A DNA stretch of 64,000 nucleotides, from assembly GCF_000764305.2 (NCBI RefSeq), contig NW_025943953.1, positions 1 through 64,000 of the forward strand, given 5' to 3'. A model generated the notes under the pieces. It ran no database searches. It was not told the origin of the DNA and saw nothing but the letters and a program-made list of their open reading frames with translations. Both the position numbers and the translations under genes were made by a program. Below, piece after piece: positions 36,101 to 47,640 of this stretch (positions within the stretch are counted from its first letter, which is position 1; every line of letters starts with the position of its first letter). Origin of the DNA: Hyalella azteca (taxonomy: Eukaryota > Arthropoda > Malacostraca > Amphipoda > Hyalellidae).

Positions 36101-38921
36101 GTGTCTAAAACCATCTCTTTAACTTAATCATTATTAATTTATTTATGTCCCTAAATCAGCAAATACAAGTATATTTAAAGGATTCGTAATATATTCACAG
36201 ACTGATTTGAAAATCTCAAACCATAATAATCTTTCTACACAAACAGTTTATCACTATTTGGTAGAGCAAGGTCAACTATAAACTTTGACAAGTTTTTTGA
36301 TGTTCTCACAGGGTGACATGGACTTTCACTCTAATGGATCTTAACATTTTCCTGCCACACCTAGTGTTTTGCGGAAATCTGGCGCACAATTGTACGACAT
36401 CACTATTTCAACCATATAGGTTAAGCGCGGTATATTCTGACATCGTGGGTAATTCCAACACTTCTTGACTTTTTTCCTTTATATTAGGCTTTCTCTTAGT
36501 TCCAGGCATTCGTTGATGGTTGAAATAGTGACATCATACTTTTGCGTGCCATACTATTGCCAAAACACTAGGTCTGGGCTGTCTGGCGAGAAAATGTTGA
36601 GATCCAAAGAGAGACAGTGCGCATCACCTAGCGAGAACATTGAAAAAATTGTCAAAGTTGATAGTTGACCTTGCTCTACCAAATAGTGACAAACTGTTTG
36701 TGTAGAAAGAATATTATGGTTTGAGACTTTTAAATAAGTCTGTGAATATATTAGGAATCCTTTAAGTAAACTTGTATTTGCTGATTTCAAGTCGTAAATA
36801 AATTTATAGATGATTAAGTTAAGAGACGGTTATAGACACATAGTTAGTTAGTTAGTTTAGAAGGAGGGACAGGTGAAAAGCAACAGAAATGAAGACACTC
36901 GAACAAGAGGTCACTTACACGGGACGTCGGCCACCCGCACGAGAGAGACAGAGAAGGGAAATGTAAGGAATCCTACCTACATAATAACTTAACCCCACAA
37001 CTGGGACCTGCAGTCAGACACCGCGAGCTCAGTGATGGGGCGCTCAGGAACAATCCCCCTAGGAACGCGAAATCCCATAGGACTTCTGACGAGCACAGAC
37101 ACCCGTCAGAAGTCCCCACTCCCCCCTGAGGGGGGTCTTATAGACACATAAAAACTAATTTCAACACAGCTTGGAATTAGACACACAAAGCTTGTTCCAA
37201 GCTGTGCGCAAAAATTAAAATTTTCTTGATTAAAAGCTTAATAGCTCTTAATTAAAAGCCTAAATAAGTAGCGTTCAATATTCAATAGTGTTCTAATTCT
37301 AAGCTGTGTCGTATTCCAATACAGCTCACACAGCGATTGGAATCCGGACACAAGAGTGTCGGCATTACCTACAAATTAGTAGTTTGAAGCACGGCCGGAA
37401 TTAGTCTCACAAAATGCCAAATTTAGTCACACACAGTGTTGGAATATATGGATTTGGAAGGTTTGCATTCCAATGGCTTTTAAATAAATATGGCAACATT
37501 TTGTGATGTTTCATTGTTACTGGCGCATAGTGCGGTGTTTGGAGAGTGACATAGTGGCAAAGCAGAGTTTTTTAGACTCTTCCTCAAGTTCATTTTTGAG
37601 TCCTATAATTAGACCAGTAAAGTATCTTGGATACCAGAATTATCATACATAAGAAATCTGTTAAAATCTTGAGTAAATGAGGAAATTAAAAATGAACTGA
37701 TGTGACATAAAGCAAACAGAACTTGAGTTGCATGTACTTTTTTTTTATAGCCATTCATTTTTTGCTAGTACGTCCCTAAAGTTTTGAAATATAACGCATT
37801 TACCCTATGAGGCTATGCATGCGTGGAAGTAAGACAAAGCTTAATATAGACAAAGCTTAACATAAAGGAAAAAGTTGAGAAGTATCATAATTACCCACAA
37901 TGTTGGAATATGGTGCGTTTACCCTACCTAACTAAACATAGCAATAATTTTATTTATTTAAATTTTTAAATCAAATTTTTAGTACCTTATTAAAAGTAGG
38001 CTAGGCCGCTAGGAGCGGGTAAACGCGGTATATTCTGACACATTAAGGACGCATCGAGAAATGAAAAACTATAAAAAAACGTATGCATTACGTAAGTTCT
38101 GTTGCCTTCACGTGACTCTCAAAACACTTCACTACGCGTCAGCAACGATGAAACGTCACAAAATGTTGCCATATTTATTAAAAAGCCTTTCGAATGGAAA
38201 CCTACCAAATCCCTATATTAAGATTTCATACCTACTGAAATTATATGATATTAGAGCCGCGATATTTCAGACAAAAATAGGACTTTTCCTGCCCTGCATC
38301 AACGAACGCATGGAACTAAAAGAAAGCTTAATATAAAGGAAAAACTAGAGAGGTGATGCGGAATTACCCACGATGTCGGAATATACCGCGTTTACCCTAC
38401 CTAACTAAACCCAGCAATAATTTTATTTAATTAAATTTTTAAATCAAATTTTCAGTAATTCAAAGAAGGCTAGGCTGCTAGGCCTAGGTAGGCCTAATTG
38501 TACATATTTTACATAACTATGAAAAATTTATTTATACCTATCAAATTCAAACATTATGAAAAATTAAACTACCAGTAACGTAACAGTAAACATATCATTT
38601 TAAAATATTGAATCACACTTCACACTCAATCTGTATTTTGTAGAAATATTTTACATTCAAATAAATTCAAATTAATAAACAATTTACTAGAGAAGCTTAA
38701 CCTCAAAGGCTCAAGGTCCACAAGAACATAATCACATGAATCGTTGCTAATTTGCTACCTAGCTGGGTATTTATTTATTGGGTAATGGGTAGGTACTCAG
38801 AACTCACTTTGTTTTTATTGTATTGATCAGATGGTCGCGAAAGCGGTAAGCGTGGAAGAGTGTCTTGTTCTTCTTCCGACTCTGGTACAGCTTCTTGTTG
38901 AGATCGTTTCCTTTTGCCCAT
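30132..38921 (-). CDS. Brx1: Ribosome biogenesis protein BRX1 (Brix domain)
   Basis: Nucleolar factor needed for assembly of the large ribosomal subunit. Six exons join in phase: 38,921-38,808; 33,042-32,887; 32,644-32,524; 31,942-31,685; 31,143-31,049; 30,263-30,132. The product is about 291 aa. Exon 1 begins MGKRKRSQQEA (basic, nucleolar-type). The Brix domain starts at GKWINQQRVLVLCSRGM (residue 39) and includes GNCLKGSRPLLKF, HHHPKSQPFFDHVFTF and IWFRNYQI, all close to known BRX1 proteins. It ends with a Lys/Arg-rich tail. The exon 4 donor is GC (ATAG|GCGAGT), required to give EIGPRF; the other introns are GT-AG. Intron 1 is 5.8 kb and full of transposons. The product is shorter than human BRIX1 (about 350 aa), mainly at both ends. 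Confidence 0.93.
31200..31246 (-). pseudogene. Duplicate of BRX1 exon 5 start inside intron 4
   Basis: TTCACAGGGTTTATGATGAA (plus strand) repeats the true exon-5 boundary 91-105 bp away (TTCACAGGGTTCATGACGAA). Translated on the minus strand it gives GPSFIINPVKI beside the real GPRFVMNPVKI. It has lost a good AG acceptor and is followed by unrelated sequence. Confidence 0.65.
33200..34503 (+). mobile_element. Mariner-type transposon, inactive
   Basis: Terminal inverted repeats of about 28 bp (TACAGGGTCTGC...TTTATGGCAATG and CATTGCCATAAATATGGCAA...CCCTGTA) are flanked by TA. Inside, on the plus strand, a transposase can be followed from LHEKVECNSVTAKKLQ through a helix-turn-helix, LVFSDEKKFDTE (first catalytic Asp), FQQDSAPSH (second) and NPLDFYVWAILES (third), to KKKGGHFE. 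Stops and frame changes occur at about 33,478, 33,519, 33,709, 34,043 and 34,170, so it is dead. It sits in BRX1 intron 1, opposite in strand to the gene. Confidence 0.9.
34533..34833. mobile_element. Tigger/pogo-like MITE
   Basis: Ends are CAGCAATTCCTTGATTAGCA and the inverted TTAATCAAGGGATTGCTG, flanked by TA on both sides. The length is 301 bp. No transposase is encoded; several internal GATTAGCGCGGTTTT-like segments repeat the terminal motif. Confidence 0.75.
34840..35711. other. BRX1 intron 1, plain sequence
   Basis: AT-rich intron sequence with no recognisable exon or element. Confidence 0.35.
35712..36106 (+). mobile_element. TIR element, GGGTAAACGCGG family, diverged fragment
   Basis: Shares AAAGCCTTTAGAATTCAAA, CGCTGTGTGTGACTAAATTC and AGCTGTGTGTGTC with 25,751-26,266 in the same orientation. 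The terminal repeat is worn (TTGGATAAACACACCATATTC). Confidence 0.6.
36418..37805. mobile_element. TIR element, GGGTAAACGCGG family, split by a retroposon
   Basis: The left end is AGGTTAAGCGCGGTATATTC (36,418) and the right end is the inverted AACGCATTTACCCT (to 37,805). The interior contains CACAGCTTGGAATTAGACAC and the same landmarks as 25,751-26,266 in reverse. A short retroposon inserted at 36,843-37,137. A further worn terminus with inverted GCGTTTACCCT lies at about 37,895-37,925. Confidence 0.65.
36843..37137 (-). mobile_element. Short retroposon with (AACT)n tail and 13-bp TSD
   Basis: Flanked by TTATAGACACATA at 36,830-36,842 and 37,138-37,150, a 13-bp target-site duplication. In its own orientation it starts CCCCTCAGGGGGGAGTGGGG, contains GTCTGACTGCAGGTC and CGTGCGGGTGGCCGACG, and ends in CTAAACTAACTAACTAACT. 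No open frame is seen. The tail and target duplication point to LINE-dependent retroposition (SINE or truncated LINE). Confidence 0.8.
38017..38398. mobile_element. Complete short MITE, GGGTAAACGCGG family
   Basis: Both termini are present: GGGTAAACGCGGTATATTCT at the left and the inverted GAATATACCGCGTTTACCCT at the right. The length is 382 bp. The left half matches 25,751 onward; the right half matches 36,480 onward (CTTAATATAAAGGAAAAA and the CATGCGTTCG-like motif). It is non-coding. Confidence 0.75.
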
Positions 38922-39887
38922 TGTTTCAGATAAATGACGTACTAATATATATATAAAGAAGAGTCAATCGTTCTTGATGAATCAATATGAAAAGTGTCGG
39001 AATCAGACTGTATTTGTCCAGCGTATAAAAGAAACAACTCGCTGCAAACTTGAACCTAACCGACACGACGAGATTGGGATTCAGACTGGAAGTCTCGCTC
39101 TCGATTCTCGAATTCAAGCTCACAACTCGGTCAAAAAGTTCATCAGTGAGTGACGATACATTTAAACAGCGTGTTGGATACATGGTTATATATGTTTACT
39201 TGAATGATTTTTTTTGCATGTGCAGCTCACTGAATAAAAATAATTTTCTTATAAGCAGCTTTTCATGAGAATTATTATTATATTAAGTTACAAAAAGTAA
39301 GTGAAACTTTTTCTCATGTTTTTAGTCGGATCGAGGGGCTAGATGCATGTAACAGGCTAGATGCATGTAAAATGTAAGGTCGCTTGATTTTAAAAGACCG
39401 AAAGCGATATAGAACTTTCCAACCACGACATAACTTATTAAATAATTAAATTAGCGTCATCAGCCGATGCGATTTAATATTTAATGCTATCTGATCTGGA
39501 CGAGCGCTTCACAAAAAGTATTCATGTCAATCAGCACGCCAGCTGAAATTTTTGTGGACATGTCGGTTGTTGATTTCTGTTTTAAAAGCACCGATTGTTA
39601 ACCTGTGTGTTTTATAGCAGTGGAGTTACATCTCCTGAAAAATTAGTTAAAGAGTGTCTCTTTGATTGAGAGGCATGTGTTTGTCACAAACTAACAGACG
39701 GTTTGTTAGCAGGACAGATAATAATTAAATGCCGTACCAAAACTATTTTTGTTGTACAAGAAACATCAATCAAACCTGATCTTTCCTTTCTGAATAAATA
39801 ATCTGAAATAAATGCCAAAATAATAATAATAGTTTATATCAGAATATGGGTGCTCAAGTTCATGTTATATTCATGTTATGCAGACCA

Positions 39888-39921
39888 TATAAATTCGATC
39901 TCACTTGTCTAAAATTTCACT
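39888..39921 (+). promoter_or_regulatory. Candidate core promoter of IR copy A
   Basis: TATAAA starts at 39,888 and TCACT has its A at 39,919, a spacing of 31 nt, as expected for a TATA box and arthropod initiator. The same pair with the same spacing lies upstream of copy B (48,214 and 48,245) within flanks otherwise only about two-thirds similar. Confidence 0.5.
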
Positions 39922-40211
39922 GTCTGAATACCCGTTATCGCGACATTTGCTCCGAGTTTAGTCCTTCTCAGGCGAGTACAATTTCCACCTAAGAAGCCAT
40001 AATTTCTACTCTGGTTGAATAATATTGAAGAAATGAAATTTATGAACGTTACTCTATTATAAGTAAAATACACATACAACTTGTACTACAAATTCTATTT
40101 CAGCTTCTTCTAGGTAAAAAAAGTCGCATCAAATATGTATTGAACTGATTTATTTTCACCTTCTAAATCAGGAAACTTTAGCTCTTTTTATCGTGACTGC
40201 AATGGCCGATT

Positions 40212-40340
40212 TTGTTCCAACTTACTGTATACTGTAGATTCAGTTTCAACTAACTGTAAACTATACATTTAGTTTCAACTAACTGTATACTGTAGATTCA
40301 GTTTCAACTAACTGTATACTATACATTTAGATTCAACGTA
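40212..40340 (+). repeat. Minisatellite upstream of IR copy A
   Basis: About four units of roughly 33 bp alternating ACTGTAGATTCAGTTTCAAC and ACTATACATTTAGTTTCAAC, each followed by TAACTGTA. The array lies about 160 bp before the first coding exon and is absent upstream of copy B. Confidence 0.8.
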
Positions 40341-40499
40341 ACCTACATGGGTGCGTTATTTCACGCAACTGTATCGCACCGTCACGGTATCGTCAAGACA
40401 AGCACGCTGGATTACGTATAAAATGTTCGTGAACATCAAGTTTGTGAGAAATAATTGTTCAATTTGTGAGCAGGACTGCTGCTCAGAAGCGAATTCGCG

Positions 40500-43400
40500 A
40501 TGCAGGCTTGCTATAGAGTCGTGTTCTTGAACGTGAGTGATTTTCTGCGCTTTAAAATTATCTTTCTCGTGTGATTCAAATACCGTGAATAACTGTAGTT
40601 CAAATTCATTGCAGGTAAATAAAATAGAGAAAAGAGGCGGAAATTACCATATCAATTAATAAATTTATATTGTTTTAACATTCTTTCAAGCTCGTAAAGA
40701 ATATAATCGTTGAATTTCAGAAATAGTTTATTAAATTTTCCGGTATTAGTTGTAGCTCATTCATCTCCGACGATCTTAAAATTCCTGTTAAACTTAATAA
40801 GCGACCATGTTAATTGAGTGTACATACATTGTCGTCGAAGTGTAGTAGGCCAGTAAAAAATGTTTGAAACGAATGTTTCAGTATCCCGTGCTGAACAACG
40901 CGGCCCAGGGTGACCCGCCGAAGCTGGGCGGTGCCTTCGTCGACGTTTTCCGATTAATAGCCAAGGAGCTTGACATATGGTAATAAAATACTTCAAAAAG
41001 TTCAATCAAAACTTATTAAGTGAAAATAAAGTTTAGAAAATTAACAAGAAGCTCTCATCCTCTACCAGTAGAAATTTTGGACACAAATATTCAGAGCGCA
41101 AGATTATACATGGAAACGCTCTCATCGATTTAATAACCATATACCTTGCGTTTCACTGAAGTTGTTTTCAAACTCAAAATAAAATCATAGATATATAAAA
41201 GTTCAACTAATGTTAGAGTAAATTTGGTTGTGTTCCACTTTGGAGATTACAATATATGAATTTAAGAAAATGTCTATCTTTGATTCTTATTTGGAATCTA
41301 TTTATTGGAATCTTATTCTTATTTCTTATTGGAATCTTATTTTGAATCTCTTTGATTCTATTTGTGTTTTGGAAATTTTAAAATCATGAGTTTCACCTTA
41401 TTTGGGCTTAATTTCCATCAACAGAGATGACACATCAGTACTTCTTTTCACACAAAATTATTACCTTGTAATAAAAATGTACAATAAACAATATATTATA
41501 TAATATACATATACTCTTAATCTTACCCTACAAACATATTGAATCTATTCTGGCATTTTGGCTAAACAGCGCAAAGAAACTTTTTTCCTCTAAGAGAAAC
41601 GTAATACGGTGAGTTAATCTAACATGTAATAAATATTATTCTATTAAGATAATGTTCAAGGAGACGAATATTGCTGTTCTGTGTGATCCCTGTGGGCACA
41701 GAAGTGAACATCACTTCTGTATTAAAACCCAGCAACAGAACTATTTAATGTGGTATTCATATTTTTAGTATGCCTGGATCGCAAATAACTGAGCACCGCT
41801 CGTGACGTCAAGTGCGCTCTCTGGAACACAATAACATCGCAGTCACATCATGAAACATTAAAGCACTGCTTGTGACTTGCCTTTACTCTCTGAACACCAA
41901 AAACAGGGCTGCTTTTGACGTTTCATTTTTTTCAGCTACACTCCTGTACTACCCACCCAAAATTTGTACGGGAATAAGTTGCCTAACGGCACGTGGAACG
42001 GAATGCTCGGCATGCTGGAAAGAGAGGTACGAGTCACGTCTACATGGGCGCATTGTAGTCATTGTGTGATCATTGCTGGTACTCTAAAATATAATGCAAT
42101 TCTTCATTCAGGCACCAAGAGGTTTTAATTAAATTTTCCTGTTTATTATTCACCGGTGTCTTGATTTTTATCTATCTTACAGCACCCCCATAACAATTAT
42201 AGCCACTTAAATAATAGTTTTTTGAAGCTAAATCAAATCGGGTACAATTATTTTTCATGGTTTCTGGTTATTTTGAACAGGAGGCCGACATGAGCGCTTC
42301 TGGTCTTTTTGGCGACTTTGAACGCGTTAAAAATTTCGCGTTCTCCGAGTACGTCTTCATGGACTATACGAGCATCGCCTACAAGGAACCTGTCGTTGAG
42401 CCGAACATGGCTGGATTCTTGTTGCCCTTTACGCTGAAGGCAATTGTCATATATAAAATATAAACAGAAAAAACGGGTGACCTCTGTAATATTGAGTTCG
42501 GATGAAAAACTGATTTTAAATGCTATATAAGTTCTATAAGAACTGTCATAGCGAATGTCCCACTCGTGAAATACGCCACATTTTCGAAGTACAAATTTTG
42601 GATGCCGAAGCTCGAGAAAATCGTTTGCTAGAAAAGCGATCTATAAAAACTAGATCGTTTGCAGCACTGTACGCTAGTGTGAACTAGTGTAGACTAGTGT
42701 GCAGCACTGTACGCTGTCTAGTGTTAGTTACCAAGTTTCCCATCATTTACTGCTCAACTCTGTGACTGCATTCTAATTCACATTTGGTTAAAGACGACTA
42801 GTCTCTCATGCCACTGTCACTATAATGGTAGACAATTTGTTCGAAGTTTTAAAATTCCCCACTGATGTGTGTGTGGATTGATTGCTGTAGGTGTGTACTG
42901 ATTGATGTAGGTGTGTACTGATTGATGTAGGTGTGGATTGATTGCTGTTGGTGTGTACTGATTGATGTAGGTGTGGATTGATTGACGATAGAGAGATGCC
43001 AGTAAAGCAAGTAGAGTTTTTTCTAAGTTCGAGTGAGGTTGGAGTAATGCTCCGTGCCATTAATAAGTATTATATTAAAATTACATTCGATAACTAATTA
43101 TGACATGAGAAGCGAGTGATGGTACATGCTTTTATGATTCATGAGTAACATTTTTACTATAAGCAATATAATTTTCAATTATCCAATTCTTTGGCTCTAT
43201 CAGACAGCTGCTCCCGGGACCCTTCTGAATAAAGTCTACAAAAAACTGGCTGGCAGTGAAAATAGACCAGACGTGATCGTTTCTCGCGTGATCGCCGGTG
43301 ACTACGCTTACTTGGGACCACGAATCGGCCTGCTTGGATCGATGACATCACATTTTTCTAAGGTTCGAATACTGAGTTTCAGTATTTCATATAATTATGT

Positions 43401-45576
43401 ATTGCTCGTCCATTTTTAAACATGTCGTTTTACTCATTGCACGATAGTAAAAAACTGCATGGATCTTCCGTTGGATTGTAACCACATCTCTGTATAATTT
43501 ATTTAATTTCAATAATTCGTAAATTATATGTAATCCAACGCGCAAGTGGCTCCACTAACGAGTGACAGTTTTCTTAAATTACTTGCTGAGCACTTGTTAC
43601 TGTTTTAAGGAACATTAAGGCTTATACATGGGGGTTACTGTTAGCTACGAGCATTTGCTGCAAGTTTTCGCCCTTCAAATTAAATATGTTACCATTGTTC
43701 TTTTCACAGACTGGGAAGTGCGGGCTCCAACTTGGAACTGAGTCAGCCTTTAGCATTACCATGTCCTTCGTATTCGGAAAGAAGTTTCCACTGAAGACTC
43801 AGTTCGACAAATTGTGAGAAATTAAAATGAACGTAGCAACAAATTATTTTTCTTTGCACATGTTTATTGCGGTTAAATCTAATGCAGGGTGATTCACGGA
43901 AACTAAATACCTGCTGATTTGAAAGCTCAATAAAAAAATAACTAGTAAACATATCAGTATGATATGAATTTTATTGAAGACATCACCTGAATTCTTGTAT
44001 CACTTAGTTTTAAAGATGATATCGGACAAATGACGGCCCTATTGTCAATGCATTCAGTCAGTGGATTTTCGAAGTCAAGTTCAACTTGCTGAAGCATATT
44101 GACTGGTATGTTGGCGATGGTGGGTAGGTATGTTGGCCAAATGAGGTAGGAATGTAGGATCCTGGGAGTTGGGACAGTCAATGTAAACAATCGATTTAAG
44201 ATAACCCCATAAAAAATTACACGGAGCCAAATCCGAGGATCGGACCGGTCAAAGAAGGTCGATGAGATGAGACGCGATGCAAAATGTTGTCTCATAAGAT
44301 TCATTGAATATCGCGCTGTGTTGGCCGTGACTCAGTCCTCTTGTTTTCAAGTGTTATGGCAGTCCGCTGACCTTAGGACCCTCATGCATTCACACTTCCA
44401 CTTGCCCTCTATGTGTTCACCCACGCAACAATCGATTTCCGATCATGAACATGACCTGAAAGACGAATTTGGAACCGCATACGGAATGTTCGTTGAGTAG
44501 CGATCATGGAACGGCCATTAGAAAAGTACGCATCGACAGCAAATGTGCGCTGCTCACTTGTCCAACCATAGTGGCAACTGACTAGGCGGGTCACAAAAAT
44601 TCATGACATTTCCCTTTATATGAAGTACTCTCAGCACTTTTTCCACAGTATCTGGCTACTTGGCGCGAAATACAGAACAGAAAGTTTTCGTGAATCACTC
44701 TGTATGAATAAATGTTAGATTGTGTTGCTTCTCGTTGCTCAGGCACATATTATTAAATTAACATGCTGTTCGGTCTTAATCGCAATAATAAGAAATTTGA
44801 ATAGGTCACTTGACAATTCCATCAACCTAAATGTTATTTAAATGGAATAACATAGTTCCCCTTCTCACAGGATAGTTCGTCTGCGAGAATCTGGCATTGC
44901 TGAGAAATTGTTGCAAGACGCCATGACTCGCAACGTGACGGTCTGTGAGAAGCCCGGTGCTAGAGTCATGAGTGAGACCAAGCTGAGGGCTTTGGGGGTA
45001 AAAGACTTTTTCGCTGTCTTTGCCATTTTCCTCGGAGGTGAGTTCGATTAAATACGTGGTATATAATGATATTTCTATTTCAAATTAAGTATGTCTCGTA
45101 ATAAAATACACTGATATATTATTTAATGGTATTCAATGAAAAGTAATAGTGTTTGTTCAGGTCTCGCTGAAGTAAATACATTTGTTCCATTTTAGAGTTG
45201 CAACGCAAGAAATTAAAGTGAAGTCCACAAATTAGCCATCCACCGTGCTAAAGCTCCCGTGATATTGTTGATGTGTTAAAAATTTAAAGCACAACGTACA
45301 TGTGCCTCCCAGTCGCCCTCTTCAAAAAATATTAAAAGTTTACAACTTGATATGCAGTTTTGTCTAGTTGTTGAATACACTTACGAAGTTATGATGCTAC
45401 CACAGTTTGAGTTGCTCTGCTATATCACAGACAGAGCGAGTTGCTACTTCTCAGCCTAACTAACACGCGATTTTTCTTCAGGCATCATCGCTTCAGGCCT
45501 AATTTTCGTCATGGAAGTGATTCTGCATTCTACTTCCCGACAAACGGTTAACAAAACACCTGATGACTCAGGGTAG
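40500..45576 (+). CDS. Ionotropic receptor (IR) copy A, pore exons missing
   Basis: Member of the arthropod ionotropic-receptor family (variant glutamate receptors, ligand-gated channels mostly in chemosensory neurons). Exons: 40,500-40,532; 40,882-40,979; 41,936-42,026; 42,281-42,439 (GC donor); 43,204-43,362; 43,710-43,813; 44,871-45,037; 45,482-45,576. They encode ACYRVVFLN, GGAFVDVFRLIAKELD, KLPNGTWNGMLGMLERE (S1 lobe), then TAAPGTLLNKVYKKLAG (S2 lobe) and the last membrane segment (FFAVFAIFLGGIIASGLIFV). The exons for M1, the pore loop and M3, present in copy B at 54,342-55,686, are absent between 42,440 and 43,203. The first exon may extend upstream (LRSEFAM precedes in frame), and a signal peptide or N-terminal domain was not found. 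The S1 arginine that binds the amino-acid carboxylate in true glutamate receptors is not evident (YTSIAYKEP). It is either a pseudogene or a mis-assembled gene. Confidence 0.8.
42868..42985 (+). repeat. Minisatellite between IR copy A exons
   Basis: About five units of 20-21 bp such as GTGTGTACTGATTGATGTAG and GTGTGGATTGATTGCTGTAG. It lies exactly where copy A lacks its pore exons, and ends where similarity to the contig at 51,432 begins. Confidence 0.8.
43885..44702 (-). mobile_element. Deleted DDE transposon with DUF4817-type helix-turn-helix
   Basis: Termini are CAGGGTGATTCACGGAAACT and, inverted, AGTTTTCGTGAATCACTCTG. The minus strand encodes WTSEQRTFAVDAYFSNGRSM with IATQRTFRMRF, the DNA-binding start of a common insect DDE-transposase group. 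Next come RRSDLAP-like and FYGVILNRLF segments from the C-terminal end, then NIPVNMLQQVELDF. The catalytic core between them is deleted. It lies in the intron after the 43,710 exon. Confidence 0.7.
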
Positions 45577-45613
45577 AAGTTTTGGGATATCTGCCTCCAG
45601 AATTGTAACCCGG

Positions 45614-45619
45614 AATAAA
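45614..45619 (+). terminator. IR copy A poly(A) signal
   Basis: AATAAA 38 nt after the TAG stop. Confidence 0.5.
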
Positions 45620-47640
45620 AATGACCAGGAATAACTTAGTCAACCTAAACAAAAAAGTGTCATAGTTGAGCAAGGCTGAGAAAGACTTATTATTGATTTC
45701 GGATAACTCAAACATTAACCTCTTTCATAGTACAGATTTTTTTCGATAAAAATTAATGTTCCTGTATTTACCCAGAAACGTTCAAGAACACTGTCATACC
45801 AATTATACATTCCACGATTGAACAAAATATTAACCCTTTCCGACATTTTGTGAAACCGTGCCTGTTATTGGCCTGGAGTAAAATAATGAATTCATTATTC
45901 GCTTGCATTGAAGCTCGGGCAAATTAATATTAAAAACCCTGACGCATTAGACTTGTGTTTGATTACCCCGAGTCTTCAACACGCATAACCTGACTGACAG
46001 GCGTTGTGTTGTGTTTTCAACTTTGTCAAGGATGGCGCCTGATCAACATCAAGATCTACAATAAAGAGGCTGTCACAGAGGCTACAAAGCGCACATGTCC
46101 GTGCAAGCCAGCATTACGTAGATAGTAAGTCATCCACGATCACGATCTATTTGATCGTGTAGTGGAAAAACCCTCTGTGCTTCTTCCACAACTCGCCAGG
46201 TAGTTTTCTTGGTAATTTCCTATCCTTCCTCAATGAATAACGAAATTTTCCAGCACGCTCGGATTCGAAAACCGCCCCCCAAGATCTTGGCATTCGAATA
46301 TAAGAAACGTGCTCATACGATTCTTCAGAGAAGAAGACAGGAGATGTCACACAATATTTAAATAGACGTGTTTAAAACTTCATCTTCATCATTGTGGATA
46401 TCCTCTAACTTAGCTATCAAGGTGCATTTAAGTTCATGCAACGTAAAGATATATATGAAAAATTATATTATCATTTAGAGACAACATGGATGATTTCAAT
46501 AAACTATTTCATGGTATGCGACTAGAGCACAAGACTCAGGCGTCTTGGAATAATTTTCTCGAATTTCTCGAAATGAAGCGGGACACCGAGACCAGACATT
46601 ATCGAAAAAAAATCTCGATACAGAGGGAAAATTTTGTTCAGGAATAAAAGGTGTGAACTTAGATAATACTTGTATCCTGGTTATTATTCAACGATACACG
46701 ACAGATTGGTGTAAAACGAGACGCAACGTAATGAGACGATACGTGAATCAAATAATAATAATATGCACTTAAAAATTAATTTTTAAATACAACACTTCCA
46801 AATAGGTCATTGTCTCTAATGTTGCACATGCACAATGAATTTCTTATCTATTTTCGAATATTTAGAAAAAAATTATTTTTAAATTCCTTTTACTATTTAA
46901 TGATTTTTTTCTATTTTCAAAATTATTCATTCTGTCAATTGATTCATGCACTGTCTCCGACTTTACGCAAGTGTGCAAAATTTCAGATCGATTGGAAAGG
47001 TAGAAGTGTGTTAAATATCGATTATAAGATTTGGAGCGGACAGACTAACAACAAAAAGTGAAGTTAAAGAGAAATGTTGTAATATTCAGGAGAAAACAAG
47101 CTGTTCCATTAAGATACGAAATAAAGCGAGCCATTCTGAGCACCCGGATTAAGGAATACCAAGTTAGCCCATAATTGTGACCATTTTCACAGATTTTTTT
47201 TACTGGTACACTAGTAAAATTTTTTTACTAGTAGTAACTAGCACTAGTACTAGTTACTAGTACAAGGTTGACCCATTTTTACAGATGTAGTTTGTTGTTT
47301 TTCTGTGACGTCACTGGTCTCAGTGATGTCACAGGCATTAACCACTCACCCAAATGCAATCAAACCAGTCAACCAATCTGTCATTGGAACGACAGGATTG
47401 TTTACATTTCTCAATCTCAGTGACGTAACAAGAAAGCTGAACTGAAAGGCGGAAATCCCCGTGACCTTATATCATGGAGTGCGGAAGACCAATTTGACAG
47501 AAGTGCGTGAGCGTTAACGTGGGTTTCTGCGCGGACATTTTCATCTTTGAAGCTTACCAAATAAAAAAAATTCTCCTGAAATGAGCTATGTGGTATAAGT
47601 ATTCATATTTTAAATTGCGAAAACTTAAACGGAAACTCAT
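45620..47640. other. Spacer between IR copies
   Basis: The first 400 bp resemble the region after copy B (shared AAGCTCGGGC and flanking words), so the duplication reached past the stop codon. A 67-codon minus-strand frame at 46,147-46,350 (KLPRKLPGELWKKHRG) is unrecognised. A palindrome of GTAACTAG / CTAGTTAC lies at 47,233-47,256. Confidence 0.4.

Noticed and set aside
46147..46350. Minus-strand frame with KLPRKLPGELWKKHRG
   Set aside because: Looks protein-like but I cannot assign it to a family and it has no flanking exons; left as unassigned.
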